Assembly: GCA_047967505.1 (NCBI GenBank)
Contig: CM106541.1
Origin: Dipteris shenzhenensis
Taxonomy: Eukaryota > Polypodiophyta > Polypodiopsida > Gleicheniales
Length of the DNA: 64,000 nucleotides
Strand: one strand, 5' to 3'
In this document: positions 11,016 through 22,042 of the stretch, in pieces
Position numbering within the stretch: position 1 is the first letter of the stretch
Layout of the letters: each line of letters begins with the position of its first letter
Notes under the pieces: generated by a model
Seen by the model: only the letters and a program-made list of their open reading frames with translations
Databases searched by the model: none
What the model was told of the DNA's origin: nothing
Position numbers and translations under genes: made by a program

Positions 11016-11018
<3 letters not shown>

Positions 11019-11067
<49 letters not shown>

Positions 11068-11127
11068 GCACACATGCATGTACACGCGCATGCACACGTG
11101 CGCATCTAAAACACACACACACACACA
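11019..11127. repeat. (CT)n then CA/GCAT-rich and (CA)n tract
   Basis: About 23 CT units (11019-11065) abut AATAAA of LINE-B copy 1, so they stand in the place of its poly-A tail. An alternating purine-pyrimidine stretch (catgcacacatgcatg...) and a CA array (11110-11127) follow. Confidence 0.95.
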
Positions 11128-11159
11128 AAGAGGAAAGGTTTTACCACATAATTGTGCAA

Positions 11160-11345
11160 AGAGCAAGGACAATGGAGGCTTGAACAAAAGTTGGCAATGT
11201 GATCCGATATAGTCTCTCCTCAACAAATCCATATTAATTCGATATTCCTTTCATTGGGTTTCTATGGCTCTTATGGAAACTTAACGAAAGGAAAAGGCTA
11301 TTTTTCTATAAATGATGGTTTGGTTTTATCTAGCCAGTTAGTCAA
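11160..11345 (+). pseudogene. LINE 3'-end fragment
   Basis: About 115 bp (11230-11345) match 11785-11905: both include TTCTATGGCTCTTATGGAAA and AAAGGAAAAGGCTAT. The encoded words resemble L-L-W-x-x-W-K-x-x-E-R-K-R, the tail motif (W-x-x-W-K-x-R-N) of zf-RVT LINEs. Only a scrap is left. Confidence 0.45.
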
Positions 11346-11370
11346 CCCCTAAATCAATGCTTTGATTCGT

Positions 11371-11592
11371 ATCTAGGATGTTACATGTCACTTGCGTGCA
11401 ACTCAAAGCTCCTACCTTCCAGAGTCAAGTTTGGGTACCTATTTAGATCTTCAGTATTACATGTCATCTAGATCCAGCATAGGACTCCTACCTTTCAAAT
11501 CCCAGTCCAAGTATCTATCTAGAGCTACAAGATGATGTGTCATCCAAGTCTAACCCAAGCCTCTTTCCTTCTAAATCCCAATTCGAGTTGCC
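11371..11592. repeat. Three diverged 72-76-bp tandem units
   Basis: Units at about 11371-11442, 11443-11518 and 11519-11592 share the order: tatctag..., ...gatg/tattacatgtcat..., ...ctcctacctttc..., ...caagtt/tccaagt.... They differ at perhaps a third of positions. No coding sense. Confidence 0.55.
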
Positions 11593-11716
11593 TCCTCAAA
11601 ATATCCGACTTCAATCCAAAGGCTAGATATGTCTTGTTATTCTTCTTTGCCCTCCTCTAATGGGGGCTCACATTTGAGGTAATGAATTTTAACACCCCTT
11701 CTCACTAACTCAATGA

Positions 11717-11971
11717 GTGAGCCTATGCCCAAATGTCGAAGGAGATGCTCCATCGACTCTCGAGACAGAGTCTTGGTGGAACTTTCCTCCATATTTATTC
11801 AATATTCTTTTCATTAGGCTTCTATGGCTCTTATGGAAACTTGACGAAAGGAAAAGGCTATTCTTGGAAGAATTTTTTATAAATGATGGTTTGGGTTTAT
11901 ACGTTAATGTACAAACCAAACATGATGTATTTAAGTGTATTTTTCAAATACTTAATAAAGATCATCTCCTA
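11717..11971 (+). pseudogene. LINE 3' end (family A type), cut by gap
   Basis: Open frame ending RLLWLLWKLDERKRLFLEE, the W-x-x-W-K-x-R-N-x-x-x-F tail of L1-type plant LINEs. The final bases TTTTCAAATACTTAATAAAG are nearly those that precede the poly-A of the family-A LINE at 15897. The scaffold gap begins where poly-A would be expected. Confidence 0.55.
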
Positions 11972-12071
11972 NNNNNNNNNNNNNNNNNNNNNNNNNNNNN
12001 NNNNNNNNNNNNNNNNNNNNNNNNNNNNNNNNNNNNNNNNNNNNNNNNNNNNNNNNNNNNNNNNNNNNNNN
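11972..12071. other. Assembly gap (100 N)
   Basis: Exactly 100 unknown bases, the usual placeholder for a gap of unspecified size. Sequence order across it is not proven. Confidence 0.99.
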
Positions 12072-13379
12072 TGGGGCTGTGTGCTGACAGACCTGGTTGG
12101 CCAGCCGACCAGCCATCCCAGCCCTATGTAAGGGCAGGGCACTGCCCATTAGCAGCCCTTCTTGTATGCAGGGGCCCAGCCCTTTGTCTGCCCATGACCT
12201 GCCCTGGTTGGCTGGATCCAACCAGCCCGCCAGGACTGTCCTATGGCGGACCCCTTCAAGGCTTCCCCTGCCATATGCTGCACTTCTTTTCCTGCCTCTG
12301 GAGCTCCAAGCAGCAATGATCTGCTCCTGGACTCACCTCTGCCAATCACCTTATCCATAGTGCTGATCCACGCCCCCAGATGGCTCCCGTACATACTGTG
12401 AGGTGCTACCCATTTGACAGCCCCCTCTCTCTTTCTTCTCTGGGCATATCTTGCCCTAGGTCTCCCTCCACCATGCTCTCCTCATTTGAGGGCTTACAGA
12501 TGGAGAGGCGACCTTTCCAACATAAGTACCTGGCAAAGGAGAGCCACCATGGAGGACAGCAAAGGCGTAGAAGTGCCACGAGGTTGTCTGCAGATGCAAG
12601 GGGCTTGTTTGTGCAGGGATTCCGGCAAGGGAAAGAGCCTGGATCAGCACCAATGGATCACGAGACCAAGGACAGTCATCGCCTATGTACGGGCCTGGTA
12701 CAGAGCATGGGCAGGTGTTTCTAGGGCCAGGAGGAGGCTGAGCAGATGCGGAACCAGCAGAGGCAAGAGGCAGAACAGATGGGCAGGTTTTGGGTAGCAA
12801 AAGAGGACCATTGCAGGTCAGGATATAGGGCTGCATAGCCTGGGTCAATGGCTGAACGCCACGTGGCCAGCCAGGGTCCAAAAGGGCCCTGAAAAGGGCT
12901 GCTTACAGCACATATTCCCACTGACCAGGGTCGGCCCAAACCGACCCTGTAGTCAGCTGATAGGCTATTTTGGGTACGGCTTAACCCTATAAAAGGGGGC
13001 CCTAGGGGCCTCCATAATCATCAATTGGAGCAGCCCTCAGAAGAGCAGAAAGGAGCAGCAGGTAGCCATCCTTGGGCCTACATTCAGGAGGTGAAGGAGA
13101 CCTACAATAGGCAGCAGTGGCAGCCCACCTAGGCTGGCTTTCCAGACAGCAATGTGGAAGGGATCTTTGGACAGAGCATAAGCTTAGAGGAGCATGCGGG
13201 CTCAAAGATCCAGAGGTGCCAGGCAATAGTAGGAGAACCTTTTGGTAAGATTGGAGGGCCACAGTTTGGTGGGACTACTCCGCATCTCCTTTTGTATCGT
13301 GTCCATTTTGTGGAAATATAGAAGTGTTGCATCTATATATGTCTTGGATGCACTGTCTAGTCTGCCTTGCACACACATC
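12072..13379. other. GC-rich LTR-like DNA, unassigned
   Basis: No supported gene. The style (repeated ggccag/ccgacc words, a TATA motif followed by ggggcc...) resembles the U3-R part of the LTRs at 47637 and the unassigned DNA at 22900-23350. A solo or broken LTR is likely, but no partner repeat was found, and the gap at its left edge may hide one end. Confidence 0.35.
12987..12997 (+). promoter_or_regulatory. TATA-like motif
   Basis: CTATAAAAGGG followed by gggccctaggggcc, similar in arrangement to plant LTR promoters. Function is inferred only. Confidence 0.4.
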
Positions 13380-15932
13380 ATTGGTTGTGAAGTACACAAA
13401 TGTTTATGACGTTTGATTCCGTAGTGAAACACTTCCGCATGTAATTCATGCGCTCATCTATCAATCTTCTGTTGCGGGATGCCCTGTGGTGGGATTTCCA
13501 TTTTCTAACATGGAGGCATCTCAACCTCTTGTTGTCCTTCTCTTGGATATTGAGAAGACTTATGACAGGTGGAGTGGTCATTCTTGGAGGACACCATGCA
13601 AAGATTGGGCTTTCAAACACATGGACCAAAGGGGTCTCGGCCTTGTATGCCCCTAGGGAGCTCCAGTCATATGCTGATTGGTGACTATACGGGCGAGGCT
13701 TTCTCTCTCTTGCTCAATTCGGTAGAGAGCCTTGAGGTAGTCAGGGAGGCTCTAGCCACTTATTGCAAGGCCTCCAAGGCTAGGATCAACTAAACCAAAT
13801 CAATTGGATTCCTGAAGGCGATTAAGGAGGTCCAAGAGGTCCGAGACAGAGGAAGTACCCTTGGTTTTAAATGGATTCCACAGGGACGGACAGTGAGATA
13901 CTTTGGGTGTCAGGTGAGCATGGGCGTATCAGCTGAGCAAATTCCTCGCTACTAGAGAGTGTGTGGGGCAAGCTGAAGCTCGGCCAAACTCTCCTTAGTA
14001 GGTAGGGCCTTGGTGGCCAACTAGATCCTCCTTGCCAAAGCCTAGTACATAAAATCGTGCTAGTGCTTTCACAGGGGTTGCATGGGTTAGCTTAGGCACT
14101 TGGAGCACAACTTCTTATGGGCAGGATCAGATGGCACAGAGAACACTAGAGCCAGAGTGGTTGGCAAACGGTGATTCTACTACAGGCCCAAAAAGGCCTT
14201 GGCATCATTGATCGAGATAGGTAGACTAGAGCCCTCCTGGGCAAGTTGGTGGTAAGCGGTCTCACCCTCCAGGCTCTAAACCCTGGAAGCTCTTGCTTCA
14301 ACGAGGACATCTCAAGTATACCTCCCGTACAAGTGGACAATGGTTGGCAGCAGTACCATAGATGGATTTCTTCGGAGCCCCCTCATAGGGAAGAGCTCCC
14401 CCCTGACGAGGAGTCTTTTTAGAGGTTGGAAGCACCTGTCTATGGGATTTATCCGGGCCAGTCCCACATGCCATCAGAAGATTGAGCGACAACCAATCAT
14501 CTAGCACCCAGCGGTTCAAGATCCTAAGGGATGGCTCCCTCTGGATGCAGAGGGCATGGTACAAGCACTCTCGCACCTAAGGAGGGCAAGTATACGAATG
14601 GCAAAGATTAACACAGTGATTCCCGACACATGAGGGGAGGGACTGAGCACCACCTGGACCCCCATCATTGGTCTAGACAGTTCTTGAGAACAAGAGTGCC
14701 TCTTAGGATTGAAGTTCCTTTAGCAATCACGGGGTTACTACCAACGCAGGGATACTACAGGGTGGGGATAGGGGCCTCTTGCAAACCGAGACAGAGGGGG
14801 ACCGTTGGGATGAGGAGGTCTTGGATGGGCTAGTGTGGCAAAGCAGGATAGTGGGCTGCTTGGGCAAGGTTTGGACTATCAACCCAGACACATTCTTATC
14901 AGATCAAGAGGGAGCACGACGCGCCTCTGGTTATGGGAGGGTCGACCTCTGCGGGACATCCAGTGGGACCCCGGTAAGTGATTCTGAAATGCTCGAGTAG
15001 GGCAAAGGGGAGGTGTGCCCTTTCTCCTATATTACCCGCACTAGTCACCACATGCAACTTGAGGCAGCAGCCTGGATCCCCTCAAGGAAGCATCATTGGG
15101 TTGAGCAAGAGGTCCTCATGAGGTTATCTCTCGCTTTTGGTCACACCTCTAGACCAGCCTGAGACCACGGAAAATGCCATACTTCTTCTAGATGGTGGCT
15201 TGCCCATTGGTCCCTGGTTGGAGCAGATGCAAGTGGAAGATAGCTACCGTTGCTGCACAGACAGAGTGCTAGAGATGATACACACTATCTCTAGGGTTGC
15301 CCAACAGGGCAGATGATTTGGTCAGCAACTTTCACGATAGTTGCCAGCACGCTCCAACGAGGTTTAGGGATGGTTGCATGGCTTAAAGAGGGGGGCCATG
15401 CTTTCTCGATTGATCCAACCTCTCCATCTTACCAAATCTAGGGCAAGCATGTGGTTAGGATTGAGGGACATGATGCAGTGTCTCCATCTCGCATATGCCT
15501 TGCACCTTCACCAAAGGATAGTATGTGTTCAGCATGACTGGAACATCTGGGTTGCCCGCTGCAATTTGGAGATGGAAGGACATAAGGTTTGGCAGCCACT
15601 CTTGTTGCCATCTAGCAGGACATTATTTACACCGATCATGCACTCTGGCGTGGTACTCCGGGGTCTAGGGCGACCGCCAAAAGGCAGGAGCAGTTCTACA
15701 AGGTATGGCTTGCAGGCATTTTAATGTCCTCATCGAGAGAGGTATTCACAGGATGTATAGGCCACCTTGGTTACTAGCCCCTATTCCAGAGTCAATGTGT
15801 TGGGTTCTCCGAAAAACAAGTTGGTTTCTTTCCTCACAACCAATGACTTGCTTACTTTCAGCACCTTTCGGTTTTGCTAATTTGTATCGTTGTTTTTTTC
15901 AAAGCATTAATAAAAGTTCCTTTTCTCCAAAA

Positions 15933-15943
<11 letters not shown>
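13380..15943 (+). mobile_element. LINE family A, copy 2 (5'-truncated L1-type)
   Basis: Begins inside the RT and runs to a poly-A tail (15930-15942) after TTAATAAAAGTTCC. The RT block VVLLLDIEKTYDR (first catalytic Asp; family L-D-F-E-K-A-Y-D-R-V), then an L-I-G-x-x-x-G-x-x-F block at 13675-13710, then NSVESLEVV and SKARIN*TKS (family S-G-L-x-I-N-x-x-K-S), Y-F-G-C-Q-V near 13900 and a W-x-x-W-x-A-R-x-N-like tail near 15550. The segment between the F-S-L block and NSVESLE, which should hold Q-G-C-P-L-x-P and Y-A-D-D, is missing. Same family as the minus-strand LINE at 23720-45792. Confidence 0.75.
13440..13930 (+). pseudogene. LINE-A RT fragment lacking the YADD box
   Basis: The RT palm is present on either side of a deletion near 13705. 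The conserved Q-G and x-A-D-D blocks are not found in any frame. Stops and at least two frame changes add to the damage, so no reverse transcriptase could be made. Confidence 0.7.
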
Positions 15944-16018
<75 letters not shown>

Positions 16019-16070
16019 ATACATACATACATACATCCACACACACACACACACTTTTTTTTTTTTGGGT
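15929..16070. repeat. Compound microsatellite with inverted arms
   Basis: In order: CC-A13, (AT)n, (GT)n of about 26 units, GGAT, (ACAT)n, ATCC, (AC)n, T13, GG. The outer parts are reverse complements of each other (CC-A-run ... GTGTGGAT against ATCCACAC ... T-run-GG), so the whole can fold as a hairpin with the AT array and extra GT units bulged out. The A-run is the tail of the LINE to the left. Confidence 0.9.
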
Positions 16071-16579
16071 AATTCCATGGACTTGTAATTTATAGCTCCT
16101 CGCTTTGAAGTGGCTTTTCTTGTAATATAAACAATCACGGCTTTCACTAAAAGAAAGTGTGTAATGCACTTTCATTTTCAGTTTTGTTTCTCACTGTTTT
16201 CCTAGTTTGTTCAGTTTTGATCTATAAAGAAGAGTTATCTTTAGAACTCTCTTGCACTGATTTTGTATATTGGTCTGTTTCCAGCCCCATTCCAGTGGAT
16301 TTTAATACAGATCTCTCTCTCTCTCTCTCTTACTGGACACACCATGCTTTAGGGGACACACAAAATACAGAATGTACTAACACAGTGTCTTTGGGCAGCA
16401 AGCAAAAATGGTAGGATCCTATACAAAAGGAAACTAAGAGCATTGTAGTAGGGTCTTGGGCACAGCATAAACACATGGAAATGAAAAAGAGAGAAAAATG
16501 GTCTATTAGCAGCTCGCAACTTGCAAACTTTTTGAGACAGGGACAACCTTTGTCACATGGATCATATCAGGTTTCCATG

Positions 16580-16624
<45 letters not shown>

Positions 16625-16704
16625 GTCTGCGAGGAAACTGCATTATATTACATGTACATTACAATAAACAAATTAATTTAGCCTGTGTGACTGAACAGAA
16701 GTAC
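16071..16704. other. Probable intron DNA left of the MPP6-like exon
   Basis: Low-complexity T-rich sequence with TC arrays at 16311-16330 and 16582-16620 and no supported coding region. If the exon at 16705-16823 is real, this is its downstream intron. The next exon was not found before the LINE at 13380-15943. Confidence 0.4.
16582..16620. repeat. (TC)n microsatellite
   Basis: About 19 TC units followed by gtctgtctg, inside presumed intron sequence. Confidence 0.95.
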
Positions 16705-16823
16705 CATCTTCGCCCAGAAGCTACCAAACTAGCAGGTGCAACCCAATGGCTGTCATCAACTGCGACCTCTTCTTCCTCTGCTTTTTTTATAGCTTCCTCT
16801 TTCTGCCGTGCTCTTTGCATAAA
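16705..16823 (-). CDS. Exon of an MPP6-like exosome cofactor (partial gene)
   Basis: A 119-nt minus-strand exon with clean splice signals: acceptor CTTCCAG before it and donor GTACTT after it. It begins in phase 0 and ends in phase 2. It encodes FMQRARQKEEAIKKAEEEE, then DDSHWVAPASLVASGRR. M-phase phosphoprotein 6 proteins, RNA-binding cofactors of the nuclear exosome in 5.8S rRNA maturation, share K-F-M-Q-R near the N terminus followed by a lysine/glutamate-rich helix and E/D-x-H-W. This is a family resemblance judged by eye, not a search result. Neighbouring exons (start codon exon to the right, G-R-M-S-F exon to the left) were not located. The gene may be split by transposons or be a broken copy. 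Confidence 0.5.
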
Positions 16824-17379
16824 CTGGAAGTAACCAAGACAATCATGACCTTGGGTTAGTCTACTCCCAAACTAATGCACTGATCCCTATATCTATTTAT
16901 AATCTTTACTAGCTAGAGTTGATTTCCATTTTTGTTGGGGAACACAAATTCCAAAATTTAAAAAGCCCAACATTTTAAATTACAAAAGCCTGTGCCAAAC
17001 AAGTTTTAATGCAATGTCAGAACATGCTTATTGAGTGAGCTGCAGCTAGAGTAAGAATGGTAGAAAAAAAAGAAGGAAGCCTTAAACCTAATCCACAGGC
17101 CGACCAGTATCTCATAGCTCAAAGGGACCCTATAATTGAAATATCCCTCATAGCTAGCTCTAAAAAGCCCAATCTTGAACTCTTAGGACAGTACAGCTTG
17201 CAAAAAAGAGCTGCACTGGTAATGAGTTCTGACAGAGATAATCAGGATGATGAGAATAGATTGCAAACATTCCCCCCTCCAATACGATTTCTCATTGAGA
17301 AGTGAAGCCTCCCAAAAAAAGTGAGAACATCATGCCATGCATATTCATAATTGTTGGCGTCTCCTACCACAGTGGGCCA
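16824..17379. other. Unassigned; possible intron
   Basis: AT-rich, no supported gene. An 82-residue plus-strand frame at 17057-17305 has no recognisable family and may be chance. Confidence 0.3.
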
Positions 17380-17990
17380 GAGTGGAGAAGTTTGCATCTT
17401 AATGGCCTCAGATCTCTTTGACCGAGGAGAGCTGTGGAGGACGACAGTCTGGATTGGACTCATGGTTGGGGACCTCGGGGTACGGGTTCTGAACTCTTGC
17501 CTACTATCAGCAAAGATGCCATTTTTGGCGCCAGTTCACAAGTTGCTTGCTGGATGTCGGCTCATAATTGTTGGAGGAGACTTCTACAGCCTTCTCTCAG
17601 TCAGAGGCATCTCTGAGAAGGGAGTGCCTCCCAGCTTGTCCTCCACAAATAGTAGTTTATCTTCTCCATCAGAGGATGGAACCCGTGGAGAGAAGCAAAT
17701 ATTATGTGAAGATGGAGGAGTCTGCCTTACTCTCTTGGCTAGCCACTAGTGTCGTCATGATGGATTACTTGAGCAGCTGGATAAGTCCTATGTTGGCAAC
17801 TTGGCCATGCAGAGGGGGGGGGGGGGGGGGGGGGAGGGGGGAAAGGGTTCTTCCGGTATCCTAGCAGGCACGACAATCTCAGACCACTACCCAGGGAGTG
17901 AGGAGTCACAACGAGCTCTACTAGGCGGAGGAGATCCAACAAACATACTAAAGATCTGGACACTGAAGGATGTCTGCCTATAGGAAAAAT
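17380..17990 (+). pseudogene. LINE endonuclease remnant
   Basis: Across two frames the segment reads GVRVLNSCLLSAKM, RLIIVGGDFYSLLS (family I-x-G-D-F-N, here Y for the substrate-contacting N) and TTISDHYPG (family S-D-H-x-P, with the catalytic His). These are the last three blocks of the apurinic-type endonuclease of L1-like LINEs, which nicks the target DNA. A G-run at 17814-17841 breaks the domain. No RT follows, so the element is truncated on the 3' side too. Confidence 0.6.
17814..17841. repeat. Poly-G run
   Basis: 21 G, one A, six G. It could form a G-quadruplex and is also a likely place for sequencing length error. Confidence 0.95.
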
Positions 17991-18790
17991 GGCTCATTCA
18001 AAAGGAGCAGTGAAGAGCTTCAAGCACAAGCATCGAGCCGCCAACAATCCTTCTGACATGAAAAACAGGCTCTTCATTGAGGCTTGAATTATGAGGGTGA
18101 ATGTTCCGATAATGCCCTTATTGGTTGTGATCATTTTCATTATATTTAGTTGTCAAACAGTAGGTTACTTGAGTCACTAGGACCAAGACTTGCGTAACCA
18201 GTGTTCAAGGTCCCATTCTCTTTGTCAAGCTGTTTGATTTAGAATTTTACATCACTAGAGCTCAGGTATCTCCAGTCCTCCAGCTTATGGGTCAATAAAA
18301 AACGTAGGACCGTAATTTTGGCACGCCACATGTCATTCAAGGATTAAACTCAACTACGGTTTATAATTTCTTACAAAACCCTCTCTTTCTTCGTATTTTC
18401 AAGTGTATGCAATTTGTTTCAGCTTGCTCTTCAACCATATGCTCTCTCCTCTCCATCTCTCTAGAAACACCCGCCATCCAACACACCTCAAGTGACTTCC
18501 ATCTCACATAAATCACCTTTCTCTAGCATAGAAATTCCTCGCTTGCAAGGACCTTGAGGAGGTTTTTCTTTTATTCGTGCTATTGTCAGACACCATGATA
18601 TCAAGAAAGGTTCTAGGTCAGCCAGTCCATGTTCTTTTTAAGGATGGAAACACACATCACATAACAGCGCCAACATTTATAGATGGCTGGCTAGATAAGC
18701 ATGTATAACCATGTTGATCTAAGCACCAGAGCTTTAGTTTTAGGCATTTGCATGTGCAAGGGTGCCTGTATGCGTTGGGTGTGCGTGTGC

Positions 18791-18793
<3 letters not shown>
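17991..18793. other. Unassigned DNA
   Basis: No gene or element end supported. A GTCAATAAAAAACG string near 18292 could be a polyadenylation region, but nothing upstream supports a transcript. Confidence 0.3.

Positions 18794-18837
<44 letters not shown>
18794..18837. repeat. (TC)n at the 5' end of LINE-B copy 2
   Basis: About 21 TC units with one interruption, ending exactly where homology to copy 3 begins. Confidence 0.95.
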
Positions 18838-20118
18838 AAGGACTAGCAAAGAGCGGAGCAAACACGTGATATGCACGTATATCCACATGGTTTGCCAGGC
18901 ACCGTATTCAAATGGACAAGCTTCCCCTCTTTCATAACAGCATGGACGTGCCACTAAATCAATCCCATGAGATGAAATTAACCGTATCATACGGTTAGAT
19001 CTCCTCCACCTCCATACATCTTGGACTGGGGGGGGGACCAAGGTCTAGTTCTATCGCAACCACTTCCTGAGAGTATCGAAGGAGGGATTCATCATCAGAC
19101 CCCAGCAACTCGAGGACAGAGGAGCCTCACATGCACTGAGTATCGCCATTGGACGGATGCGGGTTTCGTCCCATCAGCTAAGGATTGAGACGGGAAGAGT
19201 AGCAGGTATACCCAGAGAGCAACGAATCTGTATGATATGCACATTTGGGGGTGGTTGAGACAGAGGAATATTTTCTTTGTGCCTACCCAACCTATTATGA
19301 GATCCGGGGACGATACACTGTCTCTACCAGTAGGGGAGCGGCTTCAATCCACTCTCACGACTGATCCACCTCCATGACCAGGTCTACATTGGGCTCTACC
19401 TGTTTGAGATGCACCGACGCGGGGAGACACTACTATGACAAATCAAAGAGCAACAGGAGGCGACCAAAGCACAAGATACAGAGGTTGACCGAGCATAGAG
19501 ACACTGCTATGACAAATCAGAGAGCAGCAGGAGGCGACCAGACCACAAGATACAAAGGTTGACCGAGCATAGAGATGCCGCACGCATCACAAACTTCTAT
19601 GCATTTGAGTTAGCTCCAGGGTACAACAGAGTGGAGAAGAGGAGCTAGCTGATACGAGGGCAGTCTAGATCAGTAGAGAGAGCCGACACGGTGTCGCCGA
19701 GAGACGGACATAGAGACCACTTGCGACTTGGAGAGCGACTAGAGCACACTCGATTGAGGTCCGGCCTATCACATCTTTCCTCAGAGGAGATCGCCAAAGA
19801 CGAGGGGTCACTCTGGACATAACTCAGCGGGTTCATGGACCGAGGAGATGCCCCCCACCACAGTGAGATAGCCCGACAGACGCAGATTCGAGATATTTTA
19901 ACAGCTCACCGGAGAGCCACCACAATGTCGGGCTTTGGCTTCTGAGTCCCAACTCTCAGTTTGTATTTGATTTTGTTTGAGCTCTTGAGCTCATTAGATC
20001 AGCACATGGTACTCAACAAGGGCCCTAACGTGCCCTTTGTCCAGCCCATTGACACTTGTATGAGTTTTCTTTTTGGTGTGCTTTGTCCCATAGGCCCACG
20101 AGGCCTCCCACGGACATA

Positions 20119-20120
<2 letters not shown>
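18838..20120 (+). mobile_element. LINE family B, copy 2 (5'-truncated)
   Basis: Homologous to copy 3 from its first base: AAGGACTAGCAAAGAGCGG matches the TTAGCAGAGAGTGGGGCC region at 20828, and ATCCACATGGTTTGCC is identical in both. It carries the C-terminal region (REQRICMIC..., E-E-Y-F-L, YYEIRGRY) with frame breaks, a degenerate tail containing a 60-bp tandem duplication near 19440-19570, and a 3' UTR ending CCCACGGACATACA before a CT array. No RT remains. Confidence 0.8.
19436..19569. repeat. Tandem duplication inside LINE-B copy 2
   Basis: ATGACAAATCA-GAGAGCA-CAGGAGGCGACCA...CACAAGATACA...GAGGTTGACCGAGCATAGAGA occurs twice in a row (about 65-bp unit) with few differences. Confidence 0.7.

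Positions 20121-20201
<81 letters not shown>
20121..20201. repeat. (TC)n(CA)n(TA)n between two LINEs
   Basis: TC units to 20165, CA units to 20194, then TATATA. It is at once the 3' tail of copy 2 and the 5' neighbour of copy 3. Confidence 0.95.
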
Positions 20202-22042
20202 CAGATTGAGAGCACCATTGGGGTGAAGCAAGGATGCCCCTATCACCGACTCTCTTCGGGCTCTACATCGATGAGATCGCATCTTTCATTGACGGCCTAG
20301 AAGGCAAGGGATCACTACTAGCACATTTGATGATATGCATCTTGCTATATCAGAGGGAGAGACTTGACAGTCCACCTTCACGCGCTGTGCTGCATCGGCA
20401 TGTTTCACCTACCGAGGCGAGCCAGTGGAGATAGTACAGTCCCACACATACTTGAAGCAGTCTCTCAGGGCCAGTTTTCAGGACGATTCATGCAGCTAGA
20501 GCACAACTTACACGTTGACAGGGGGCTCTGGCCCGACTTGAGAGGCGACGAAGGGTTGGCTTTACGAGACACTAGTTAGACCGATTGCCATTATGCAGCA
20601 CCTTTTTGGGGGAGCGACTTTTCAGCAGCAGAGTAGATGAGATTTAAGTGGCTACAGGTGATTATGGGTTCTCGGATGATTCGTAGTAAGCCCTCAGTCC
20701 CCATCAAAGCAGACAGAGTTTGCCATGACGCCTCTCCAGGATGATGCCCTTTTCCAAACAATGACTTTCCTCCACAGAGTGTGGGCCTTACCTCGCTGGA
20801 GATTACCGAGACTTATCATCCATATGCTTAGCAGAGAGTGGGGCCAACGGCGATTTGGTACGCACGTGTATCCACATGGTTTGCCGATCACGGTATCCAA
20901 ATGGACCCGCTTCTCCCCTTCCAGTACAACATGGATGCACCTCTCGAGTCAATACCTCAAGCTGAGATTAACCGTATCATACGGTTAGACCTCCTCCAAT
21001 TACATACATCGCAGGATTGGCGGGGGGAACCAAGAGCTCCCTACCAAGACCCAGTTCTATCACAACCAATTCTTGAGGGTATCGGAGGATCAACTCATTA
21101 TCGGGCCCAGTACCTTGAGGACGGAGGAGTCTCACATGCATTGGTGGATCGCCATCGGACAGATGCGTGTCTCGCCACATCAGATGGGGATTGAGGCAAG
21201 TAGAGCTGCAAGTATACCCAAAGAGCAGCGGATCTGCGGAGTATGCACATTGGACGAGATTGAGTCAGAGGTATGCTCCTATGCGTTTGCCTAGCCTACT
21301 ACCAGATCCGAGGGAGATACCACTACCTCTTTCAGGAGGGGAATGGTTTTGTTCCACTCTCACGACTAATCCACTTCTAGGACCACGTCTGCATTGGGCT
21401 CTATCTAATTGAGATGCGACGGCGCAGAGATACGCTACTACGTCAAATCAAACAGCAACAAGCAGGTACATCACCACATGCTTTGGAGGTAGACCGAGCT
21501 CAGCGACGTGTCACAGACATCTATGCTTTTGAGTCGGCTCCAAGACATGGTAAGGTGGAGGAGGAGGAGTTAGCTGACTTGCGAGCTCTATGGATCAGTG
21601 GAGAGAGACGACAGGATACCGCCGAGCGCAGGACGCATAGTCCACACACGACACAGAGAGTGACCCTGGCACGCACGATCGAGGTCCAATCTATTTCCGC
21701 CCTCCTCAAAGGGGATCCCCTGAGATAAGGAGTCACTCTTGACATAGCCCATCGAATACAGAGGTCGAAGAGACCACGCCCTTTGCCAAAACGCGAGACA
21801 GCTCGACAAAAGTAGATCCGGAAGATCTTCGCAGCCCACCAGAGAGATACTATGGTGCTGGGTTTCGGTTTTTGATCCTGCAGTTTTGAGATCTATAGCT
21901 ATAGCTTAGTTTAGCATAGCACTCATCAAGGACCCTAGCACGCCCTTTGCTTCAGCCCGCCCTTTGAGGCTTGTATGAGTTTCCATCTGTTCTGGTGTAC
22001 TTTGTCCCATAGGCCCGAGAGGCTCTCCGTGGACATAAATCT
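20202..22042 (+). mobile_element. LINE family B, copy 3 (5'-truncated)
   Basis: Starts in the RT at STIGVKQGCPLSPTLFGLYIDEI, immediately after the CT/CA/TA array. A deletion then removes the Y-A-D-D segment (the frame goes from MICILLY straight to sequence beyond it). The C-terminal region follows in broken frames (RIIRLDLLQLHTSQDW, RVSPHQMGIEASRAASIP, RICGVCTLDEIESE) and lacks the final His and Cys of the zinc motif in frame. The 3' UTR matches copy 2 (TTTGTCCCATAGGCCC, CGTGGACATAAA) and ends in a CT array. Confidence 0.8.

Larger units (their letters stand above)
7930..11018 (+). mobile_element. LINE family B, copy 1 (5'-truncated)
   Basis: A non-LTR retrotransposon that reads, left to right, end of the endonuclease region, linker, reverse transcriptase and a C-terminal zinc-finger region. 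Its 3' UTR ends CAAAGAATTTAATAAA and passes into a CT array instead of poly-A. Many stops and frame changes interrupt it. The RT block G-V-K-Q-V-C-P-L-S-P differs from the V-R-Q-G-D-P-L-S-P of common plant L1 LINEs. It is flanked on both sides by CT repeats (7867-7929 and 11019-11065). Other copies of the same family are at 18838, 20202, 27138 and 45803. Confidence 0.85.

Noticed and set aside
15858-16175. Reading frames rich in Cys/Val, Tyr/Ile or Thr/His
   Set aside because: Pure artefacts of GT, AT and CA microsatellites.
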